Source of the DNA: Gammaproteobacteria bacterium
GTDB lineage: Bacteria > Pseudomonadota > Gammaproteobacteria > Arenicellales > JAOTYS01
Assembly (NCBI GenBank): GCA_029861795.1
Contig: JAOTYS010000233.1
Span: 1-7,371 of the forward strand
Reading direction: 5' to 3'
Length of the DNA: 7,371 bases
In this document: positions 1 to 7,252 of the stretch, one piece after another
How the letters are laid out: the number at the start of each line of letters is the position of its first letter
How positions within the stretch are numbered: the stretch's first letter is position 1
Notes under the pieces: generated by a model
What the model saw: only the letters and a program-made list of their open reading frames with translations
Database searches by the model: none
What the model was told of the DNA's origin: nothing
Translations under genes and position numbers: made by a program

Positions 1-1046
1 TGTTAGTGCCGGGGGTGGCCAGCGCGAAAGAGTATTTGCTAACTGGGCTCAAACCGAATCAGTTGGTTCTAATCGATGCTAAAGAGCGAAAAGTAGAGCG
101 TACTTACGATATTCCTAATGGCGGTCCGGGTCCCCTCACGATTACGCCCTCTCCCGATAACAAGATCGCTTATGTGATCTGCAATCGTTGGGAAAGCGCA
201 TCGGGTATCGATCTCGATTCCGGTGAACAGATCTTTCGCGCGGATTTTTCAACCGGTGATACGCGCGTAAAAGCGACGTTTGCCATGGACATCAGCCCGG
301 ACGGCAAGGAGCTGTATGTTTTCCAGTCTCCGGTGAAGCTTGGCCTCGGAGAGTACGAAGTCCAGGACACCTATGTTGCGGTGTACAACACCGCAGATGG
401 GATCGGGGCTAAGCCGGTGCGCACCTTTCCAGCGCCGCGACGGACGGCACTGCTGATTTTTTCCCAAGACGGCAGTAAGTTGTACGCCATAAGCTGGGAT
501 ATTACGGTTATCGATCCCAAGACGGGCAACGTTATCGATACGATCAAGGTGCGCAACTGGGGACGTGCAAATTACAGCGAGCCGGATGTGCTCGACATCT
601 GGCCACAGTTTGAAGTCGCGGGCGTGTTCTCCACCCCGTACTATGCTGTGCGAACGGATCTGAGCCCGGATGATCCGGCGGCCTATAAAACTGGATTGCT
701 GACCCTAGATCTTGAGACAGCAGAGTTTCAAATGAAGGATTTTGAGGACACGTCCGTCGTGATCTTCTCCTCGGTAATCAATCCGGTGAAACGCAACGAG
801 GCGTTCATGGTCTATACGACCCTTACCAAAGCCGACATGGATAGGGGCGAGGTGGTTAAGCGTATCGATCTTGACCACACCTACTACGATATCAATATCT
901 CCAGCGATGGAAGCGAGGTTTACGTTGGTGGCACGATGAGCGATATCGCGGTGTACTCGTCCGACAACCTAGAGCGGATTGGCACCATCGAGTTTGGGAC
1001 CGGTAACGATCAGGCATTGGCCTCCCTACGCGTGATCAATCGTTAG
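1..1046 (+). CDS. qhpB: Quinohemoprotein amine dehydrogenase beta subunit (5'-partial)
   Basis: This is the cofactor-free seven-bladed beta-propeller subunit of the periplasmic QHNDH heterotrimer. The reading frame is open to the left edge (first full codon at 3). It begins with residues L-V-P-G-V-A-S-A followed by K-E-Y, the end of a signal peptide with a VASA|KEY cleavage site, so the GTG at 6 is probably internal and the real start lies left of the window. The mature part from position 27 is 339 residues, close to the roughly 36 kDa expected of QhpB. Propeller (YVTN-like) strands with an S/Q-x-D-G/N-x-x-x-Y pattern recur near mature residues 42, 90, 145 and 290 (for example SPDGKELYVF and SSDGSEVYVG). 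Identification rests on this fold plus the ABC exporter and mini-subtilisin that follow, which is the qhp signature. Another YVTN propeller, such as the methylamine dehydrogenase heavy chain, is less likely because those operons lack these partners. Confidence 0.88.
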   Translation, partial: LVPGVASAKEYLLTGLKPNQLVLIDAKERKVERTYDIPNGGPGPLTITPSPDNKIAYVICNRWESASGIDLDSGEQIFRADFSTGDTRVKATFAMDISPDGKELYVFQSPVKLGLGEYEVQDTYVAVYNTADGIGAKPVRTFPAPRRTALLIFSQDGSKLYAISWDITVIDPKTGNVIDTIKVRNWGRANYSEPDVLDIWPQFEVAGVFSTPYYAVRTDLSPDDPAAYKTGLLTLDLETAEFQMKDFEDTSVVIFSSVINPVKRNEAFMVYTTLTKADMDRGEVVKRIDLDHTYYDINISSDGSEVYVGGTMSDIAVYSSDNLERIGTIEFGTGNDQALASLRVINR

Positions 1047-1048
1047 AC

Positions 1049-1077
1049 CTTGAGGGCGGGCGTCGCCTGCCCTCGAG
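1049..1077 (+). promoter_or_regulatory. Strong intergenic hairpin between qhpB and qhpF
   Basis: An inverted repeat lies two bases after the qhpB stop codon. Positions 1049-1061 pair with 1065-1077 around a three-base loop (1062-1064), giving a 13-bp stem with two G-U pairs (1051-1075 and 1058-1068) and a GC-rich core (gagggcgggcg / cgcctgccctc). The following bases are tccttta rather than a run of T, so it does not look like a full intrinsic terminator. It could protect the 3' end of the structural-gene message, attenuate read-through, or hinder ribosome access to the TTG start eight bases downstream. The stem is read directly from the sequence; the role is inference. Confidence 0.65.
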
Positions 1078-1085
1078 TCCTTTAG

Positions 1086-2786
1086 TTGGAATTCTCCCGT
1101 GACCATGAAAGAGCGGCCTTCAAGTGGTTGTTCGGCTTCGTCCGTCCGCACCGACTTCGACTAGTATTCGTTCTCATTCTATCCCTGGTGAGTACGGGCC
1201 TGGGTTTAGCCCAGCCCTACATCACTAAGTTCCTTATTGACGATGGTCTCATCGCTGGCAAGCTGGATGTGGTGATCTGGCTTTGTGCGCTGATGGTTGT
1301 CGTTGCGCTGTTGGCGACCCTGATCGGCGCGGGCAACAGATGGCAGTACGTGGATGTGTCCGCGCGTATCCTTCTCGCGCTGCGCGAATCAGTATTTGGA
1401 CACCTGCAGCGGCTCTCGCCAAGTTTTCATGTGCGCGCACGTGGTGGAGATTTACTAGCGCGACTAGACGGTGACATCGCAGAGATTCAACGACTTGCCG
1501 TAGATTCCTTGCTGGCATTTGTTAATGGTGTAATGGCGCTCGCCGGTGCATTGATCTTGATGTTAACGTTAAGTTGGAAACTCTCCCTTCTTGCATTGAT
1601 CCTGCTTCCCGTGAATTTCTTGTTTTTACGTTATATGCGACCACGGGTTGAACGTTTGACACGGTCTGTACGGGAGCGGGCCAGCGATATCACAGCTTTT
1701 TTCTTTGATACTTTGGGCTCAATGAAGTTTATTCAGTCAGTTGCCGCCGAACAGCGGGAGGCAAAGCGGCTCGCCGTGTACCATCAAGCATTTCGCACGG
1801 ATACCTTGCGCCTGCAAATGACCAACTACGCGACCAGCGCCGTGCCCGCAATGATGATCTCATTAAGCACTGCCATCGTGTTTGTTGCGGGCGGCTATCT
1901 TGCCATTCAAGGTGCGATGACTGTGGGTACGTTGATCGCCTTCTCAGCTTACCTCGCCCGTGCGACCGGACCTGTTCAGACCTTGCTCGGTCTTTACGTG
2001 GCTTTGCAACGCGCCCGGGTAAGCCTGCGTCGAGTCATGGACATTACCCAAGTGCATCCGGCAGTGATGTCACCGACAAACGCGGTGTCTCTTCCGGCGA
2101 ACGCCAGGGGGGAGGTGCGCTTTGAAGCAGTAAGTTTTCAGTACGATGCTGACGGCCCAACGGTACTAAAGCAGGTGGATGTCACTATTCCTGCCGGAGC
2201 AAAAGTGGGACTAGTTGGTATATCTGGAGTGGGTAAGACAACGCTTATCGATCTACTGCAACGTCATTACGATCCCGCAGGTGGACGTATTCGTTTGGAC
2301 GGAATCGATCTTCGTGAGCTTGATCTCTCTGAGCTGCGCCGGCGCGTCGCAGTGGTCTCCCAGGACACGGTGTTGTTTGCGGGAAGTGTGACCGAGAATA
2401 TTCGCTATGCGGCACCTGATGCCAGTGATACTAACGTTCTGGAAGCGGCACGGTTGGCACAAGTGGACGCTTTCGTTTCATCACTGCCACAAGGCTATGA
2501 CACCGATATCGGGGCACGCGGCACAGCGCTATCTGGCGGACAGCGCCAGCGTGTTGCGATTGCGCGTGCGCTGCTGCAAGATCCTTTGGTGCTAGTGCTT
2601 GATGAGGCGACATCGGCGGTGGACGATGATGCGGAGGCCCGTATTGTTGCGGCCATCGACGAACTTTTTAGCGAACGAACTCGCTTGGTCATCAGTCATC
2701 GTTCCCAAGCATTCGCGGGTGCCGATTTCGTTCTCGAGTTAAAGGATGGATGCCTGATACACAGCAGCGAGCTCGGTAGAGGATAG
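1086..2786 (+). CDS. qhpF: QhpF-like ABC exporter, half transporter (fused TMD-NBD)
   Basis: This is a 566-residue ATP-driven exporter of the MsbA/LapB type, expected to act as an inner-membrane homodimer. In qhp operons this protein is needed to export the crosslinked gamma subunit QhpC, which has no Sec signal. Six hydrophobic segments lie near residues 25-46, 62-82, 143-163, 166-186, 250-272 and 277-297. The nucleotide-binding domain begins near 345 and is complete: Walker A GISGVGKT at 378-385, Q-loop Q426, signature LSGGQ at 482-486, Walker B ending LDE at 505-507, and H-loop His538. The start is TTG at 1086, the first codon after an in-frame TAG at 1083. The ATG at 1105 is out of frame, and only a weak GAG precedes the start, inside the base of the 1049-1077 hairpin. 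The domain call is certain; the QhpF assignment and QhpC substrate come from gene context. Confidence 0.87.
   Translation: MEFSRDHERAAFKWLFGFVRPHRLRLVFVLILSLVSTGLGLAQPYITKFLIDDGLIAGKLDVVIWLCALMVVVALLATLIGAGNRWQYVDVSARILLALRESVFGHLQRLSPSFHVRARGGDLLARLDGDIAEIQRLAVDSLLAFVNGVMALAGALILMLTLSWKLSLLALILLPVNFLFLRYMRPRVERLTRSVRERASDITAFFFDTLGSMKFIQSVAAEQREAKRLAVYHQAFRTDTLRLQMTNYATSAVPAMMISLSTAIVFVAGGYLAIQGAMTVGTLIAFSAYLARATGPVQTLLGLYVALQRARVSLRRVMDITQVHPAVMSPTNAVSLPANARGEVRFEAVSFQYDADGPTVLKQVDVTIPAGAKVGLVGISGVGKTTLIDLLQRHYDPAGGRIRLDGIDLRELDLSELRRRVAVVSQDTVLFAGSVTENIRYAAPDASDTNVLEAARLAQVDAFVSSLPQGYDTDIGARGTALSGGQRQRVAIARALLQDPLVLVLDEATSAVDDDAEARIVAAIDELFSERTRLVISHRSQAFAGADFVLELKDGCLIHSSELGRG
2778..2783 (+). 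promoter_or_regulatory. Ribosome binding site deciding the TTG start of qhpE
   Basis: AGAGGA lies five bases before the TTG at 2789 and inside the last codons of the ABC exporter gene. It supports a TTG start only two bases after the exporter's TAG (2784-2786), an arrangement typical of translational coupling. Confidence 0.6.
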
Positions 2787-2788
2787 CA

Positions 2789-3478
2789 TTGGGCAGGCCT
2801 GTTGCCATAGGGTTGTTGGATAGCGGCGTGAATGTTGACCTGGTTGAGTCCATTGTGGTCGCAACTAAAAGATTCGGTGACGAATCGAAACTGTTCTCAG
2901 GTCTGCCCGCAGCACAGTCAAGCGAACATGGCTCCAGTCTCGCCCGTATCATAATGGATACTGCTCCTGAATCGCGTCTGTACGATGCTCAGGTGTTCTT
3001 TGAATCCAGCATCACCTCGGCGGCGGCGATCGCCGCTGGGTTACACTGGTTGACTGCTAAGGGAGTGGCTTTGATCAACATGAGTTTTGGCTTCCGTCGC
3101 GATCGTCGGATCTTGCGCGACGCCTGTGCCTACGCACAATCGGCTGGGTGCGTGTTACTAGCGGCGACCCCCGCGCACGGTCCGGCTGTGTATCCAGCCG
3201 CCTATGAGGGGGTGTTGCGCATCACCGGGGACGCGCGTTGTGCAGTTGGGGAGGTGTCGCATTTGGCAACAACCCAAGCGGATTTTGGAGCATGTCCCCA
3301 AGCGCCCCAAGAAAGAACGCCAGATTCGCCTATCGGAGGCGCTAGCTTTGCGGTCGCACACGTGACCGGGATGCTCGCGCGCTACCTTGCAGAGGGCGGC
3401 GATAGGCAAAATGTTACCGCTCATCTTGAAGACATCGCCCGCTACCACGGCCCCGAACGAAGATCGGCTGTTGATTAA
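2789..3478 (+). CDS. qhpE: QhpE-like subtilisin-family (S8) leader peptidase
   Basis: This is a 229-residue serine protease made of a bare catalytic core. The S8 triad is visible in order: Asp11 in GLLDSGV, His47 in EHGSS, Ser186 in GGASFAVAHVTGM. The S1-pocket strand reads INMSFG at 96-101. There is no signal peptide and no propeptide (Asp11 is almost at the N terminus), so it should act in the cytoplasm without autoprocessing. In the characterised qhp system QhpE removes the N-terminal leader of the gamma subunit after crosslinking and before export, which fits its position next to the exporter. Odd point: the segment that normally holds the oxyanion-hole Asn (subtilisin AAAGNEG) reads AATPAHG at 125-131, with Ala129 at the Asn position by hand alignment. 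The start is a TTG with a good ribosome binding site. Its end overlaps the next gene. The family is certain; the specific role follows from context. Confidence 0.87.
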   Translation: MGRPVAIGLLDSGVNVDLVESIVVATKRFGDESKLFSGLPAAQSSEHGSSLARIIMDTAPESRLYDAQVFFESSITSAAAIAAGLHWLTAKGVALINMSFGFRRDRRILRDACAYAQSAGCVLLAATPAHGPAVYPAAYEGVLRITGDARCAVGEVSHLATTQADFGACPQAPQERTPDSPIGGASFAVAHVTGMLARYLAEGGDRQNVTAHLEDIARYHGPERRSAVD

Positions 3479-5693
3479 CAAAGCCTGCGCCTTCGGAGAG
3501 CGTTATTGGGGCCCGATCGCCATACCTATCGGGCTAGTGTTGTTCAGCGCCGGTCGAATCCTCGAGCACGCTGCGGTGTTCTTGGCTCTTGCTTTGGTGC
3601 TCGCAGCGGTTTGGTCTTCGCGGTGGCGCTCTGCATTAACGGCTGGCGCTGCATCCCTGTTACTCGCTGCCGGCGTCAGTCTGTCGATGCACCTCCTTGG
3701 TGATGACTTCGACTACTGGTATGTCTGGTTGTACAGTGCCACCGCGCTTCCGTGGCACTTGAAGCTCGCAAATCTCTGGGGTGGCGATGAAGGTACCCTG
3801 CTATTGCTTGCAACTCTAATGGCATTCTCCGCCACCCGCCTGTGCCGCTACCGTGGATGGGCTGGGCCAGGCGCATTGCTGTTGACCGCAGGCTTTACTG
3901 CTGGCGCCATGATATGGGATCCGTTTGCCACGACCCCGCTAGATCGACTTGCTCAGGCACAAAGCCGCGGGATGAACGCCCATCTGATGAGCATCTGGAT
4001 GGTGTTTCATCCCCCGCTGGTGTTCATCGCTTATACCTACATCCTCGCACCTGCCGGCGCGGCACTTGAAGCATTGGCCCTTGGGAGGGGCGATTGGGCG
4101 GAGATAGCCCGTCGTTACAGCCGAAGCGGTTGGCTCATTCTCTCTTCGGGTTTGGCGGCCGGCATGTGGTGGGCGTATGAGGATTACACCTTTGGTCAGT
4201 TCTGGCATTGGGATCCTGTTCAGACCAGCGTGTTTGTGGTGTGGGCGTTGGTCACAGCCTATCTGCACGGTCTGAGTCGATACAATACCGGCACATTCTT
4301 CCCACGATTCCTACCGAGTCTTGCATTGGCGGCGGCGGTGACCGTGCTTGGTTCTATGATTGTCACCCGTAACGAGTTACTCGCGAGTTCTCACCGGTAT
4401 ATCGGTGACACCTCGTTTCCGGTTCTGGCTGCCATGGCGGCAGTTCTCGCGCTGGCAGCAGTGAGTGCATGGGTGTGGGCACTGCGACACGCCAAAGCAG
4501 GCCGGGCGGAACCGCAGAGAGATTCGCTCTTCACTATTAAGGCCGCTGTCATCCTATTCTCCCTGGTCGCGGCTGTCGCAGCTTTTCATCTGGTTGATGC
4601 CTATGTTCAGGCCTTGATGGAGCAGCCACGGCCGGAGGAGTTGAAGCCGTTTTTGCAGACCTTAATTCGTTGGACAAGTTCTGATGAATACGCAGCCCTG
4701 CGTCGAATATTTGATCAATGGGATCCTGATCGTTTTGCAATAAATCGTTGGTTAGCACCCGTCAGTCTGTTGTTGTGTTTGTTCGGTGGTCATCACTTTT
4801 TGCCGGCGCGCAGTCGTATCTTTAAGTGGGTGGTCACCGGAGTTGTGATTGTGGTTGCCGTGATCGCTGCTCTGAAACTGCGACCGCTTGACAGCCTGTT
4901 TACTGGCACGGGGATGACTTCGCGCTATACGGTAGAGATTTTCCATTGGCTCAATGCGCTGTTCGTTGCGGTCGGCTATCTTCTTGCATCCATTCTGTTA
5001 TGGGAAGTGAGTATGGTATGGAGGACCGCGGGTCGCGCTCGTGTCACGTACTATCTGCCGGTCGGGTTAATTCACATCGGTGTCATGTTGGCTCTGATTG
5101 GCGCTGTCTCGGCTACCGTGCTGGATACTTATACCCAGAGGACGGTGACTTATCCGCAAGATTTTGGTAAGCGGCAAAGTTTCGCTAATGGCTATTCAGT
5201 CATTGTCGACATGGACCATGAGGATCTGGTGACCGACGGTGGCCGTTCACTCCCGAACGGACAAGCGTTCAAGGCCGTGGCAACTGTCTCTTTGAGCCTA
5301 ACTGAAGGCAACTCGACTAAGGAAATCGATCAAGGTCAGACCCTATATCGGGATGAAAGGCCACCGGTTGGTGTGGAAGGAGGGCCGGTGCGTGACCTGT
5401 GCCAGATCCTCGACTATCGCTATGCCCGGTATGTTTCTGGGCCGGCGCACCGGTTGGATCCATTCATCCATAGAGGGTTATGGCAAGATCTTCAAGTGTG
5501 GGTCCCCGCGATCAACTATCGTTTGATAGAACTCCCGCAGGACGGTGACGGTGAGGCGGTCCAACGCGAGGCTGCTACCATTCCCCTGGTGATCAAATCA
5601 TATCCGCTGCTGTCTTGGGTTTGGATCGGATTGACGATTTCCCTTATTGGAGCGGGCCTGCTGACTGTTTTATCATGGACCTCTAGGGCATAG
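3411..5693 (+). CDS. CcmF/CcsA-family cytochrome c heme lyase-like membrane protein
   Basis: This is a 760-residue polytopic protein with about 15-16 hydrophobic segments and a soluble domain before the last one. It matches CcmF in order: LPWHLKLANLWGGDEG (CcmF LPWYY...WG.HEG), His200 in VFHPP, a WWD heme-binding segment at about 253-270 (WWAYEDYTFGQFWHWDPV), His286 (YLHG), His328 (ASSHRY) and His555 (LIHIG). These correspond to the two periplasmic and two transmembrane heme-ligand histidines of CcmF. CcmF joins heme to CXXCH cysteines of apocytochromes in the periplasm, so it may serve the diheme QHNDH alpha subunit here. It is longer than usual CcmF (about 650 residues), partly through a polar insert near 398-447, and the WWD tail reads DPVQTS where DPVENAS is usual. 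The ATG at 3411, five bases after an ATAGG, overlaps qhpE by 68 bases; TTG at 3387 or 3471 is possible. NrfE is an alternative relative. Confidence 0.85.
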   Translation: MLPLILKTSPATTAPNEDRLLINKACAFGERYWGPIAIPIGLVLFSAGRILEHAAVFLALALVLAAVWSSRWRSALTAGAASLLLAAGVSLSMHLLGDDFDYWYVWLYSATALPWHLKLANLWGGDEGTLLLLATLMAFSATRLCRYRGWAGPGALLLTAGFTAGAMIWDPFATTPLDRLAQAQSRGMNAHLMSIWMVFHPPLVFIAYTYILAPAGAALEALALGRGDWAEIARRYSRSGWLILSSGLAAGMWWAYEDYTFGQFWHWDPVQTSVFVVWALVTAYLHGLSRYNTGTFFPRFLPSLALAAAVTVLGSMIVTRNELLASSHRYIGDTSFPVLAAMAAVLALAAVSAWVWALRHAKAGRAEPQRDSLFTIKAAVILFSLVAAVAAFHLVDAYVQALMEQPRPEELKPFLQTLIRWTSSDEYAALRRIFDQWDPDRFAINRWLAPVSLLLCLFGGHHFLPARSRIFKWVVTGVVIVVAVIAALKLRPLDSLFTGTGMTSRYTVEIFHWLNALFVAVGYLLASILLWEVSMVWRTAGRARVTYYLPVGLIHIGVMLALIGAVSATVLDTYTQRTVTYPQDFGKRQSFANGYSVIVDMDHEDLVTDGGRSLPNGQAFKAVATVSLSLTEGNSTKEIDQGQTLYRDERPPVGVEGGPVRDLCQILDYRYARYVSGPAHRLDPFIHRGLWQDLQVWVPAINYRLIELPQDGDGEAVQREAATIPLVIKSYPLLSWVWIGLTISLIGAGLLTVLSWTSRA

Positions 5694-5733
5694 AAGAATC
5701 TTGCATATCAGCTTGGCGGAATTGAATCCTTTC

Positions 5734-5739
5734 GGAGGG
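5734..5739 (+). promoter_or_regulatory. Ribosome binding site deciding the start of the TPR gene
   Basis: GGAGGG sits three bases before the ATG at 5743. It is the clearest Shine-Dalgarno match in the window. It selects this ATG, which opens a textbook signal peptide, over the upstream in-frame TTG at 5701. Confidence 0.65.
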
Positions 5740-5742
5740 TCG

Positions 5743-7194
5743 ATGAAAAGAATAATCGCGTTATGTGGGTATCTGACGCTCACGTTATGCGCGTCATCAC
5801 CCGCTAGCGCAGACGCGGTCGCAGACGCCTTTGCCCGGAACCAAGAGGTGGCCAAGCTTTATCAGGCTGGAGACTGGCGTGGTGCGTTGGATGCGGCCAA
5901 GCTAGCCTTGTCTGCTAATGAGGTTGAGCTGGGGTCAGATCATCTTGAGGTGGCCAACAGTCTGTATCAGTTGGGCATGTTGTACCAGCGCCGCGGTCAG
6001 TATGATGAAGCAGAAGCTTTACATCAACGCGCGCTTACGCTTCGCGAACAACAGCTGTCGGCTGATGATTTGGCGATTGCGGATAGTGTCATGGCGCTTG
6101 GTGCCATGAATCGCAATCGCGGCTGGTACGGCGAGGCCGAGCGATTTCTGCGACGCGGCCTAGAGATACGGACGGCGGCACTCGGGCCTGATCATCCGAA
6201 GGTCGCACACAGCTTGGGTGAATTGGCTCGCATGTATCGGGTCCAGGATCGTTTTCTGGAAGCAGAGGACCTGGAGCAACGTGCCGTGTCCATCCTCGAA
6301 CAGACGCTAGGGCCAGAGCATCCTACCGTGGCGGAAGGGCTCAATGAGCTTGCATTGATCTTCCACAATCAAGGTCAGTTCGACACGGCCGAACCCTACT
6401 ACATTCGTGCCTTAGAAATACGCAAGGGTGCATTGGATCCAAAAGATATTCTAATCGCGCGAAGTCTCAGTAATCTGGCGACGCTCTATCACAACAAGGG
6501 GGATTTCGCGAGAGCCGAATCCTATTATCGTCAGTCGCTGCAGACCAAGCGGGCGGCACTGGGGCCCAAGCACCCTGACGTCGCCGTCACGCTGCGCAAC
6601 CTGGGACTAATGTTCAAGGAGAAAGGAGATCCGGCGCAGGCGGAAAAGTATTTGCGAGATGCCGTGGCAATGCTGGAAGCGCTACTCGGCGTGAATGCAC
6701 CCACCGTGGCGGGAACGCTGGGCAGTTTAGCAGAACTCTATATCTATCAGGAGCGATATGATGAGGCGGAGATACTGTTGCAGAGAGCGGCAGACATCTG
6801 GGAATCCGCATTGGATCCCCATCACCCAGCCCTGGCAAGGACATTGAGCAATCTCTCTCTGCTCTACGTGCATCAAAAGCGATTCGCGGCAGCGGAGGCG
6901 CTGCAAAGACGCAGCACCGACATCCTGGAGCGAGCAATGGGACGGGACAATCCAGATTTGGCGACGGCTTATGGCAACCTCGCTTTAATCTTGGTGGCCC
7001 AAGGGGAGGTCGAGGAGGGCGAAGAATATTATCGCAATGCGCTGGACATTCGCGAACGTGCGTTAGGGCAAGATCATCCTGAGGTCGCAGATATCCTGGA
7101 GGCACTGGCGGCGCTGCTCGAGAAGAGCGGGCGCAACGCGGAAGCAGCGACATTCACCGCCCGTGCGAACTCGATTCGAGAGAACATAAGGTAA
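5743..7194 (+). CDS. Exported kinesin-light-chain-type TPR repeat protein
   Basis: This is a 483-residue protein predicted to act in the periplasm. Residues 1-23 form a signal peptide: M-K-R charged start, hydrophobic core, and ASA|D cleavage after Ala23. A partial helical pair (about 30-63) is followed by ten consecutive TPR units of exactly 42 residues (64-483), with the consensus G-x-x-H-P-x-V-A-x-S-L...L-A-x-L-Y...G-x-F/Y-x-E-A-E...R-A-L-x-I. The last unit ends at the stop codon, so the mature protein is essentially one TPR superhelix. Such solenoids bind peptides or proteins and have no catalytic site. The gene starts 49 bases after the CcmF-like gene with its own ribosome binding site and no obvious promoter, so it is probably co-transcribed. 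By analogy with CcmI, the periplasmic TPR apocytochrome chaperone of system I, it could hold QHNDH alpha or an assembly partner; this is inference. The fold is certain, the partner unknown. Confidence 0.85.
   Translation: MKRIIALCGYLTLTLCASSPASADAVADAFARNQEVAKLYQAGDWRGALDAAKLALSANEVELGSDHLEVANSLYQLGMLYQRRGQYDEAEALHQRALTLREQQLSADDLAIADSVMALGAMNRNRGWYGEAERFLRRGLEIRTAALGPDHPKVAHSLGELARMYRVQDRFLEAEDLEQRAVSILEQTLGPEHPTVAEGLNELALIFHNQGQFDTAEPYYIRALEIRKGALDPKDILIARSLSNLATLYHNKGDFARAESYYRQSLQTKRAALGPKHPDVAVTLRNLGLMFKEKGDPAQAEKYLRDAVAMLEALLGVNAPTVAGTLGSLAELYIYQERYDEAEILLQRAADIWESALDPHHPALARTLSNLSLLYVHQKRFAAAEALQRRSTDILERAMGRDNPDLATAYGNLALILVAQGEVEEGEEYYRNALDIRERALGQDHPEVADILEALAALLEKSGRNAEAATFTARANSIRENIR
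5932..7191 (+). repeat. Ten tandem 126-bp TPR-coding repeats
   Basis: Ten units of exactly 126 bases each encode a 42-residue TPR, with unit starts at 5932, 6058, 6184, 6310, 6436, 6562, 6688, 6814, 6940 and 7066. Period and frame hold without insertion or deletion, but the units differ considerably in sequence. They therefore look like an old, selected array rather than a recent expansion. Confidence 0.8.
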
Positions 7195-7252
7195 CGCCTC
7201 TCGTAGGAGCAGGCAACCTCGTTTCTTAAGCGGATCATTTGATCCTATCATT

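Noticed and set aside
6..8. GTG at 6 as the start of qhpB
   Set aside because: The frame is open to the window edge, and the residues around it read as the end of a signal peptide (LVPGVASA|KEY), so the real start must lie upstream.
1049..1083. Intrinsic terminator ending the operon after qhpB
   Set aside because: The stem is strong but is followed by tccttta rather than a T-run, and the next three genes belong functionally with qhpB. At most it is an attenuator.
3158..3481. Antisense open frame of 107 codons over the end of qhpE
   Set aside because: It has no domain or clear ribosome binding site and lies opposite the catalytic Ser region of qhpE, so it is a shadow of a real gene.
3939..4268. 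Antisense open frame of 109 codons inside the CcmF-like gene
   Set aside because: It lies opposite the conserved HPP and WWD segments, and its translation has no membrane or domain signal.
5694..5742. Separate promoter for the TPR gene
   Set aside because: The gap is only 49 bases and I see no convincing -35/-10 pair in it. Read-through from the CcmF-like gene is simpler, although a promoter inside the preceding coding region cannot be excluded.
6614..7153. Antisense open frame of 179 codons inside the TPR gene
   Set aside because: It is Pro/Arg/Leu-rich low-complexity translation with no recognisable domain, fully antisense to a strongly supported repeat gene whose periodic composition explains the missing stops.
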